A stretch of DNA of 64,000 nucleotides from Clostridiales bacterium (GTDB lineage: Bacteria > Bacillota > Clostridia > Lachnospirales > Lachnospiraceae). Below, piece after piece: positions 57,648-64,000 of the stretch (its first letter is position 1; each line of letters opens with the position of its first letter). The notes below the pieces were generated by a model. The model was given only the letters and a program-made list of their open reading frames with translations, had not been told where the DNA came from and searched no databases. The translations under genes were made by a program, and so were the position numbers. The DNA is taken from the NCBI GenBank assembly GCA_029007785.1, contig JAQXIM010000130.1, positions 1-64,000 on the forward strand. Reading direction: 5' to 3'.

Positions 57648-58926
57648 AAGACTTTTTGCCTCCCTTCGTCCTGTTTTGACTGTAGGATGATTTTGTTTTC
57701 TGAGTCATTCCGGCTGCGGCGCTGCTCCCTGCAAGCCAGCCGCTGCTCCATGCCCATTGAAGATTGTATCCACCGCAGATACCATCTACATCTATAATTT
57801 CACCGGCAAAATAAAGCCCAGGACAAAGCCTGGATTCCATAGTATCGGGATTCAATTCCCGGGTAGAAACACCGCCTGCAGTAACCTGGGCCTGGTCGAA
57901 ACCATTTACCGCTGTCACCTTCATGGAAAAATGATGAATTTCCTGTTCCAGCCGATTGAGGTCTGAGGTCGTCAGTTTCCCAAGAGGGAGATTCGGATCC
58001 AAATTCAATCGAAACAGAATCCCCAGAGCAAGCTTGTTTGAAAAAAGGCCGTGGAGCAGGGAAAAGACAGAACTATCCGGTGAGTGTTTTTTTCTGACAT
58101 AGACGAGAGTTTTCCAATCCGGTGAATTGGCTGCGGAAAGAAAATCCAGTTCTGCTTTTACTTCCTTGCCTTCAGCCAGAGAATAAGAGGCATAACGGCT
58201 TACCTGAAAAATGGGAATACCGGACAAACCGTAATCGGTCATCTGGATTTCACCGTAATCATCGGCAAGCTTTTTTCCCTGAGAAAAGAGACGGATACTG
58301 GCTTTTACCCGAACACCGTGAAGCTTTTTGCAGATTTTATCACTGCAGCGGAGCTGTACCAGAGAAGGCACAGGGGGAATAATCCTGTGTCCAAGAGATC
58401 CGGCAAGAGTATAGCCGCTGCCATCGGATCCTGTTTTGGGAGCTGCCATCCCTCCGGCGGCGAGTATTACACGATCGGCTCGTCGTTTTTCTCCGTTTGC
58501 CAAAGTCAGGATAAAGCGGTCACGTACGGATATCTCAGCAACGGGTGTTTCACAAAGCAGATGAACTCCTTTTCGTGAAACCTCTTCCAGTAAAGCTTCC
58601 CGGATTGTGGATGCCTGCTCACTATGGGGATAGCAATATCCGTTTTTTTCCATGAAAGGAACACCCAGCTGAAGAAAGAAATCAAGAGTCTTTTTTTCGT
58701 CAAAAGAACTAATAACCTGCATGGGAAATCCGGACTGTTTTGATCGAAAACAGCTGGCTTTCATATAAAGGTTTGTAAAATTGCATTTGCCGTTTCCTGT
58801 GGCAAGAATTTTCTTTGCTACCATGGGTCCGGATTCATAAATGGTGACAGAAATATCCTGATATTGAGACGCCGCGATGGCGGCCATGAGGCCTGCTGCA
58901 CCGCCGCCAATAATTGCAAGCTGCAA
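57631..58926 (-). CDS. NAD(P)/FAD-dependent oxidoreductase, HI0933 / YhiN type
   Basis: 431 residues from TTG 58926, 7 nt after GGGAGGG; this start gives the family-typical N-terminus just before the FAD motif IIGGGAAGLMAAI. Further signatures: MVAKKILATGNGKCNFTN (about 42), VILAAGGMAAPKTGSDGSGY and the C-terminal GLYFAGEIIDVDGICGGYNLQWAWSSG (split here by the usual DVDG motif). Function unknown. Copy D of the dispersed element lies 51 nt upstream. Confidence 0.92.
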   Translation of the reverse strand: MQLAIIGGGAAGLMAAIAASQYQDISVTIYESGPMVAKKILATGNGKCNFTNLYMKASCFRSKQSGFPMQVISSFDEKKTLDFFLQLGVPFMEKNGYCYPHSEQASTIREALLEEVSRKGVHLLCETPVAEISVRDRFILTLANGEKRRADRVILAAGGMAAPKTGSDGSGYTLAGSLGHRIIPPVPSLVQLRCSDKICKKLHGVRVKASIRLFSQGKKLADDYGEIQMTDYGLSGIPIFQVSRYASYSLAEGKEVKAELDFLSAANSPDWKTLVYVRKKHSPDSSVFSLLHGLFSNKLALGILFRLNLDPNLPLGKLTTSDLNRLEQEIHHFSMKVTAVNGFDQAQVTAGGVSTRELNPDTMESRLCPGLYFAGEIIDVDGICGGYNLQWAWSSGWLAGSSAAAGMTQKTKSSYSQNRTKGGKKSYDTNQ

Positions 58927-58976
58927 ATTATTTCCCTCCCGCATTCTTACGTTTGGTTTATTCTGGGGTATTGAGT

Positions 58977-59049
58977 GTGAGTCAAGAGACAAATGAACAC
59001 ATATACATGACGTACAAAGAATCGACGTTGGCTCATTTGTCGTGTAAAT
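58977..59049 (-). repeat. Dispersed palindromic element, copy D
   Basis: Left arm GTGAGTCAAGAGACAAATGA (58977-58996), right arm GGCTCATTTGTCGTGTAAAT (59030-59049), preceded by AATCGACGTT. Same sense orientation towards the HI0933-type gene as copies B and C towards lexA and mutS. Confidence 0.75.
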
Positions 59050-59085
59050 CTTAGTATATCATTGACAAGCATTATTCGTCAATGT

Positions 59086-59565
59086 TCAGCTTGTCAAGCT
59101 TTCCAAAAAAGCGTACATTTCCTCGATTGATGAAAAAGTCATTTCATTTGTCAACTCCTGTAAATCCATGGAGGAGAGATGCATGTCTTTCACGGGAAGG
59201 GATTCCAGTATCATTTGGTGTTCCAGATCCAAAGCATAAAGATATTCTTCGTAAATGAATAGTACGATAACATCCTTTTGATCCTTATGGTCTTCCTGGT
59301 TTTCTTTTGTTTCGATGCCCCAGGTGCCATCCTCACTGAGAGAGGAAAAGACACCATGGAAGGAACGGATCATTTCGTTGGATGCAGCCGTATCTTCTAT
59401 TGTTTCCTCCGGCTGCCCGTTATCGGTTATTTGGCTCTCATAAACACTTCGATTTTCCTCTTCTCCCCGTTTGAAAGAGAAGCTTCCTCCAATCCATACA
59501 AGAAAAAGAAGCAGTAAAATAACAACAAGGAAAAGAAGCAAGCAGATACGATATCGTTTTTTCAT
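59086..59565 (-). CDS. Membrane-anchored protein of unknown function
   Basis: 159 residues from ATG 59565 behind CGGAGTGTCAT. Basic tip, one strong hydrophobic segment (about 7-27), then an acidic extracytoplasmic part with many Glu/Asp. An Asn-Glu-rich linker, a beta-rich stretch DVIVLFIYEEYLYALDLE and a helical end SSIEEMYAFLESL follow. No cysteine for lipid attachment. I do not recognise the family. Confidence 0.65.
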   Translation of the reverse strand: MKKRYRICLLLFLVVILLLLFLVWIGGSFSFKRGEEENRSVYESQITDNGQPEETIEDTAASNEMIRSFHGVFSSLSEDGTWGIETKENQEDHKDQKDVIVLFIYEEYLYALDLEHQMILESLPVKDMHLSSMDLQELTNEMTFSSIEEMYAFLESLTS

Positions 59566-59730
59566 ATGACACTCCGATCGTTAGAATGGGATAGGGAATC
59601 AAAAGAGAACGCCATGATTTCATGATCTGCTTTTGTCCTATCTGCTATAGTATCTGCCAATATTTTATTTTTAAACAAGACTGTGAAACAAGATTGTGTA
59701 AAATCCGAAGATAACAGGACATTGAAATAA

Positions 59731-59769
59731 GAAAAAAGAGAAGAAACAGAACACTGCCTCTTCTCTTCT
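59731..59769 (-). terminator. Terminator of the DUF3048 gene
   Basis: Minus strand AAGAGAAGA and TCTTCTCTT stem with an inner GCAG/CTG pair, followed by TTTTTC. It lies 40 nt past the stop at 59809. Confidence 0.75.
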
Positions 59770-59808
59770 ATTCAATTAAGAGATCAACCGCCAAATAAAC
59801 GGATTCAT

Positions 59809-60927
59809 TTAGGGCTCAATTTCAATCTCGCCTGTCATATCATCAAGAACAATACAAACCCAGGTTCGGCCGGTATTCAGTATGATTTCCTGTCCGTTTT
59901 CGTCTTTGTAAATGGTATTGGACCATTTATCTTTTTTGGACCAGGTAATGGGTACAGCCTTTCCGGCGGTTATGTAAACGCCGGTTCCGCTGCCTACAGA
60001 ATGTATATCCGTGGTATAATTATCGGGCTGCATATTGTAATCACAGTACTGAACAATGATGTTCCGACAAGTTACCTGTTTTCCATCCAGTTCATCAATC
60101 TGAGCTTCCCCAAATTCATAACGATAGTAAAGCTGATCTTCTTCGGAATACTCAAACCATGGTTTGTTGATGGGATAACCGATCGTTACCTTGCCGGCAG
60201 CTTCTCCACCAGCTGGAGCTGCCGTTTCTTCGTTTTCAGAAAACTTAAACTTTCCTGTATAATCTTCCTTGTATTTTCTGCGAAATTCCAGGGACTTAAT
60301 CTTTTCATCCAAAAGCTCCGGAGTGGTAAAGGCATTATGAGGAGCTTTTCTGTCGGAAGTACGATAGAAAGCAGAATATCCCAATCCGGTTACACCATCA
60401 ATGTCATCGCAGCATTCTTCATTTAATTCGGATACCGCATATTTACTGCGTCCAAAATGAATATAAATCGCATCATATTCCGAAGCAATCCAGGGATGAT
60501 AGGTTCGGGCACTTCGAACAGAGCCGATTCGTTCCAGATTTTTATAATCTTCCAGGATCATTTCCAGCCTTACTTCTCCGCCTTCCATGGGAGTTTCATA
60601 AATGACGCCGGCTGAATTCAGTCCGTTGCAGGGAAGAGCACCTTTGACATTATTAATCATGACAGCCAAAGGTCTTTTTTCTCCGATTTTTTTCGAGACC
60701 CATTCTCCTGTAAGATAACTTTTTACCATACCCTCATGGGGGTCTTCAGGAGCCTCGGTGACAGCCTCCGTTGTCTGCGGCAAGGTAGTTTCCGGTACTG
60801 AAATTTCTGTCATGACAGTCTCGGTACCGATCGATTCTTCAGACTGCTTTCGGCAGGAGCATAAGCCTCCCATACACATCATGGCAACAGCAGCAATCAG
60901 CAAACGATGATAAAAATGTCCCCTCAT
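59809..60927 (-). CDS. DUF3048 (YerB-like) lipoprotein
   Basis: 372 residues. Signal sequence with lipobox GGLCSC (Cys25 likely lipidated), a Thr/Glu/Pro-rich linker (30-60), then DUF3048: RPLAVMINNVKGALPCNGL, ETPMEGGEVRLEM, IGSVRSARTYH, IHFGRSKYA and the C-terminal TGRTWVCIVLDD. Anchored outside the membrane; role unknown, the fold resembles peptide or sugar-binding domains only loosely. Start ATG 60927 behind GGGGGAAGATAC. Confidence 0.92.
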   Translation of the reverse strand: MRGHFYHRLLIAAVAMMCMGGLCSCRKQSEESIGTETVMTEISVPETTLPQTTEAVTEAPEDPHEGMVKSYLTGEWVSKKIGEKRPLAVMINNVKGALPCNGLNSAGVIYETPMEGGEVRLEMILEDYKNLERIGSVRSARTYHPWIASEYDAIYIHFGRSKYAVSELNEECCDDIDGVTGLGYSAFYRTSDRKAPHNAFTTPELLDEKIKSLEFRRKYKEDYTGKFKFSENEETAAPAGGEAAGKVTIGYPINKPWFEYSEEDQLYYRYEFGEAQIDELDGKQVTCRNIIVQYCDYNMQPDNYTTDIHSVGSGTGVYITAGKAVPITWSKKDKWSNTIYKDENGQEIILNTGRTWVCIVLDDMTGEIEIEP

Positions 60928-61016
60928 GTATCTTCCCCCTTCATTGAATGGAATGCATTCCTTAAAAAGTTTCTCTGCCGGAACAGGTCCCTGAGCAGAG
61001 GACTTCCGGACGGATG

Positions 61017-61511
61017 TTATCGCCGGATATCCAGGATATCCATCAGTTGATTCTGGCGTTCCTCCATTTGAATTCGTTCTTCTTCTTCCATATGATCGTA
61101 ACCCATCAGATGAAACATACTGTGTGCAACCAGGAAAGCCAGTTCACGGAGCTGGCTATGACCGTATTTTTCGGCCTGTTCTTTCACCTTTTCCAGAGAG
61201 ATTACGATATCACCAAGGATCAGTTCTCCTGTCTCAGGATGAAAGACACTCAGGTCCTCTTCCAGACGGGAAAAATCACCTGGTGCAGGATATTCTGCCA
61301 TGGGAAAAGAAAGAACGTCCGTAGGTCGGTCAATTCCCCGATTCTCAAGATTGATTTCATGAATGGCTGCATTATCTGTCAAAAGAACATTCACTTCCGC
61401 TTCATAGGGGCATTCTTCGAAATCCAGGACTGCCTCTACAACACGGCTGATGACCTGTTCATAATCAAAATCCAGATTCTTTTCTGTTTCTTTTTCTATG
61501 GTAATGGTCAT
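61017..61511 (-). CDS. ybeY: Endoribonuclease YbeY
   Basis: 164 residues. The zinc motif HSMFHLMGYDH (H-x3-H-x5-H; first His near 131) and INLENRGIDRPTDVLSFPM are diagnostic. Processes the 3' end of 16S rRNA and takes part in ribosome quality control. Follows phoH after a 3-nt gap, standard order yqfC-yqfD-phoH-ybeY. Confidence 0.95.
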   Translation of the reverse strand: MTITIEKETEKNLDFDYEQVISRVVEAVLDFEECPYEAEVNVLLTDNAAIHEINLENRGIDRPTDVLSFPMAEYPAPGDFSRLEEDLSVFHPETGELILGDIVISLEKVKEQAEKYGHSQLRELAFLVAHSMFHLMGYDHMEEEERIQMEERQNQLMDILDIRR

Positions 61512-61514
61512 ATT

Positions 61515-62537
61515 CTATTCCTCTCGATTGCGGGACCGGCTTCGTACCCGGTATGTCTCCCTGCGTTTTTCCTGATAAGCTTCTTTCTTTTCGTATTTTT
61601 CGTAGGCTTCTACGATTTGCTGAACCAGCGGATGGCGAACGACATCCTTATTGGTTAAGGTAATCATTCCAATGTCTTCCACGTCTCGTAAAACCTTCAT
61701 GGCGACATCGAGACCCGAGGGCATATGGGGTGGCAGGTCTTTCTGGGAGGGATCTCCCGTTACGATGACTTTTGAGCCAAATCCAATTCGAGTAAGGAAC
61801 ATCTTCATCTGGGCCGGGGTTGTATTCTGGGCCTCATCCAGAATAATATATGCATTATCCAGAGTACGGCCTCTCATATATGCCAGAGGAGCCACTTCGA
61901 TGAGTCCCTTTTCATAATTGCTGAGATAGGACTCCGCCCCCATTATCTGATACAGCGCGTCATAAAGGGGGCGCAGATAAGGATCAATTTTACTCTGAAG
62001 ATCTCCCGGCAAAAAGCCCAGATTTTCTCCGGCTTCAATGGCCGGCCTTGTCAGAATAATGCGGTTTACTTCATTATTCTTAAATGCCTGGATTGCCATA
62101 GCCATGGCAAGATATGTTTTTCCTGTACCGGCGGGTCCCAGGCCGAAACATATCATTTTCTGCCGAATGGCATCCACATATTTTTTCTGTCCCATGGTTT
62201 TGGGCTTAATGGGTTTGCCTCCTACGGTACGGCAGATAATGTCTTTGTCAATTTCCAGAATATCGTCTTCTTTTTCATCGAAGGAAAGAGATAAAGCATA
62301 ATCCACATTCTGTTCCGTAATAATGTTGCCGCGCCGCGACAGCTCTGCCAGATTTTCAAATACCTTTTTTGCCTGTGATACACTATGAGAAGGACCGATA
62401 ATTTTGATCATGCCATCCCTGGGAACCAGGGAAACATGAAGGGTTCTTTCGATCTTTTTCATATGACAGTCAAGCTGGCCACAAACATTCTGCATATGCT
62501 CTGTGGGAATATCAATCATTGTTTCCAATATACTCAT
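61515..62537 (-). CDS. phoH: PhoH-family ATPase
   Basis: 340 residues from ATG 62537, overlapping the yqfD stop (ATGA). N-terminal KH-like segment (about 30-110), then the ATPase: Walker A FGLGPAGTGKTYLAMA (about 139), ILTRPAIEAGENLGFLPGD, and Walker B with YIILDEAQNTTPAQMK. Probable RNA helicase/NTPase partner of YbeY. Longer upstream starts lie inside yqfD and lack a ribosome site. Confidence 0.94.
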   Translation of the reverse strand: MSILETMIDIPTEHMQNVCGQLDCHMKKIERTLHVSLVPRDGMIKIIGPSHSVSQAKKVFENLAELSRRGNIITEQNVDYALSLSFDEKEDDILEIDKDIICRTVGGKPIKPKTMGQKKYVDAIRQKMICFGLGPAGTGKTYLAMAMAIQAFKNNEVNRIILTRPAIEAGENLGFLPGDLQSKIDPYLRPLYDALYQIMGAESYLSNYEKGLIEVAPLAYMRGRTLDNAYIILDEAQNTTPAQMKMFLTRIGFGSKVIVTGDPSQKDLPPHMPSGLDVAMKVLRDVEDIGMITLTNKDVVRHPLVQQIVEAYEKYEKKEAYQEKRRETYRVRSRSRNREE

Positions 62538-63820
62538 ACTTCTTCTTGATTCTCCTTTTCTTTTGCCGGATCTGTGGATGGAATCTGTTTCCCGAAGGGA
62601 GTGATGACAGTCACTGTTCCGTCCATTTCCAGACAAAAGCTTCCGTAGTTTATTTTAACATCTTTTTCCAGAATTTGCACTCCCATAATCTGTAAATTAT
62701 CGGAATATTTCTCCCATTCTTTTTGGCAAAGAGACTGCATTTCCTTTTTTGAGTATCTTCTCTGGATAAAACAGGGGTGATAGCTCATGGAAAGATCAAG
62801 ACGTACAGGAAGATGAAAACTGGAAAAGAGAGGAAGATCGCTGCTGACAGTCCATATATCATCGGATTGAAAAGATCCCAGGGAAAGGGCAGTTCTATGT
62901 CCCAAAATGGTAAGAGAAAAACCGATTCCCTGTAAGGAATGAAACCGTCGTTTTTCTTCGTACATATCTGTTTCCCAATGATAGGGAAGTATTACCCGAG
63001 CCAGGATGTCTGCATCTGCCTGACAGAAATGTGCACCGACGGTTTGTTGGGAATCGTCCAGCAGAGGAACTATTCCGGAGACTAATATGGTTCCCTTTTT
63101 CACTATGTCACCGGCTTTTACCATGGGAACACCTTGTCGGGTTACGATGGATTCGATCACGCCGTCGGATTCTGCAACCAAATCATAACCTTTCTCCAAA
63201 GAGGTATGTTCTTTTTCATTTTCAGCAGCAGTTTCTTCATAAGATATCACAGGTTCTTCAGACTCCGGCAAGGATTCCTCATAGGACGTATTTTCTTTCA
63301 GACGGATCCGAAGCCATGCTCCATCCTTTTCTACAGAAGCCCAGGAAATATCCGGATATTGAATCCGAATATCTTCTTCAAGATTCTGGCTGGAAATCTG
63401 ATCCATCGGGATTCCTGCATGGAGTCCTTCTTGAATCAGAAGCTGCATGATCTGATCCTTCGTATGAAACATACCGCCTGTCAGTTCCACTTCCCATAAA
63501 AAATGAGAACCGCCTGCCAGAATAACAAGGAAAAACAGCATTCCTGTGATCCATCCCGGACGTCGTCGAAAGCGTAACAAGATGAATGGAAGACCAAGCT
63601 TTTTCTGAATATGAACCTGAACTCTTGCCTTTCTGGCAAAGGTTCTGCATCGGAGAAAATCTTCAGCATACATGGTACAGATGCATTCCTTATCACAGCA
63701 GGATATGTTTTTTATAATAAATCCATGGTAAGCACATAAACCAAGAAAACGTTCCGGGGATCTCCCTCGAATATGGACAAGAACGCGGCCATCCAGTATG
63801 TGGGTATCTTTAACAACCAT
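62534..63820 (-). CDS. yqfD: Sporulation protein YqfD
   Basis: 428 residues. N-terminal cytoplasmic domain, one membrane segment (about 92-110: a GMLFFLVILAGG core) and a long extracytoplasmic part with WEVELTGGMFHTKDQI and YDLVAESDGVIESIVTRQGV. The latter includes a lipoyl-like APxDG-type turn and is related in layout to stage IV sporulation membrane proteins. In Bacillus it is expressed in the mother cell at late sporulation. Start ATG 63820 behind GAGGAGATGCC. Confidence 0.9.
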   Translation of the reverse strand: MVVKDTHILDGRVLVHIRGRSPERFLGLCAYHGFIIKNISCCDKECICTMYAEDFLRCRTFARKARVQVHIQKKLGLPFILLRFRRRPGWITGMLFFLVILAGGSHFLWEVELTGGMFHTKDQIMQLLIQEGLHAGIPMDQISSQNLEEDIRIQYPDISWASVEKDGAWLRIRLKENTSYEESLPESEEPVISYEETAAENEKEHTSLEKGYDLVAESDGVIESIVTRQGVPMVKAGDIVKKGTILVSGIVPLLDDSQQTVGAHFCQADADILARVILPYHWETDMYEEKRRFHSLQGIGFSLTILGHRTALSLGSFQSDDIWTVSSDLPLFSSFHLPVRLDLSMSYHPCFIQRRYSKKEMQSLCQKEWEKYSDNLQIMGVQILEKDVKINYGSFCLEMDGTVTVITPFGKQIPSTDPAKEKENQEEV

Positions 63821-63831
63821 CCGGCATCTCC

Positions 63832-64000
63832 TCAGAATATTTCAATTCGTTGAATCAAACCACGGATCTGCAATTCTTCCCTGGTGTAATATTCAATATG
63901 AAGACCGTTTCCCTGGACGGAAAGACAACCGTCTTGGGTTTGAATAGAAATTTTGCATGGAGTCACCTCCAACAGAGATCTGACATGCTCCGCATGGAGA
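63832..64000 (-). CDS. yqfC: Sporulation protein YqfC, partial (C-terminus)
   Basis: The last 56 codons enter from the right edge and stop at TGA 63832-63834. The segment ends LQIRGLIQRIEIF, with CLSVQGNGLHIEYYTREE before it, matching the repeating beta-strand pattern of YabP/YqfC proteins. Position 12 nt before yqfD is the usual one. Start outside the window. Confidence 0.82.
   Translation of the reverse strand, partial: LHAEHVRSLLEVTPCKISIQTQDGCLSVQGNGLHIEYYTREELQIRGLIQRIEIF

Overview
The window looks like a chromosomal segment of an anaerobic, probably spore-forming Clostridia of the Lachnospiraceae type. The case rests on gene neighbourhoods: the TIGR03960 radical-SAM/DUF2344/RNase G/L21/L27/Obg/YhbY block, a fused NadD-YqeK protein, a divergent lexA/yneA-type pair with CGAAC-type SOS boxes, a glmS ribozyme, DUF378 and DUF896 proteins, and YqfC/YqfD-PhoH-YbeY at the right edge. 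No rRNA, tRNA, CRISPR array or insertion sequence was seen.

Region 1 (1-9.4 kb) is accessory. It holds a DHHW protein cut by the edge and its MBOAT O-acyltransferase, a lipoprotein, a YczE-type membrane protein and a flavodoxin. Next comes the C-terminal remnant of an AraC-type regulator, fused by overlap to a tight five-gene operon (5010-8334). That operon encodes a multi-subunit, flavin/Fe-S amino-acid dehydrogenase of the sarcosine / proline / hydroxyproline dehydrogenase class. Two HTH regulators follow, one of them a self-cleaving S24 repressor.

Region 2 (9.4-18 kb) has a divergently transcribed Y-family polymerase with a small partner, ilvB-ilvN behind a structured leader, a TetR-RsgA-GNAT operon with a clear auto-operator, a 34-bp tandem repeat array and an M24 peptidase.

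Region 3 (18.2-28.6 kb) is the ribosome/RNA block (radical SAM, DUF2344, RNase E/G, L21, L27, ObgE, YhbY, NadD-YqeK, RsfS). It ends at lexA and the SOS-controlled LysM protein, which share an intergenic region with six LexA-like boxes.

Region 4 (29-40 kb) holds a Xer-type recombinase, a TtcA-like enzyme, the glmS ribozyme and glmS, a cytidylate-kinase-like protein, rluD, lspA, sepF, a HlyD-like protein, a DUF378 protein and a P-loop protein. Region 5 (39-58.9 kb, all minus strand) is a long cell-shape and DNA-repair cluster: miaB, mutS, mutL, miaA, the ynbB-type lyase, radC, mreC, mreD, PBP2, minD, rodA, with two flavoproteins, DUF896 and 5-formyl-THF cyclo-ligase upstream. Region 6 (59-64 kb) carries a membrane-anchored unknown, a DUF3048 lipoprotein, ybeY, phoH, yqfD and the end of yqfC.

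The observations most worth checking are: (i) a dispersed, partly palindromic element of about 70-180 bp found four times, always in the same orientation relative to the gene behind it (lexA, mutS, yhbY and an HI0933-type flavoprotein); (ii) an in-frame TAA in codon 168 of miaA, while miaB is intact; (iii) the AraC remnant welded to the dehydrogenase operon; (iv) a four-cysteine insertion in IlvB and a structured ilvB leader; (v) L27 without the Prp-cleaved N-terminal extension and without a prp gene; (vi) minD without adjacent minC or minE; (vii) overlapping alternative hairpins between miaB and mutS. I did not find a clear new defence or mobile system.
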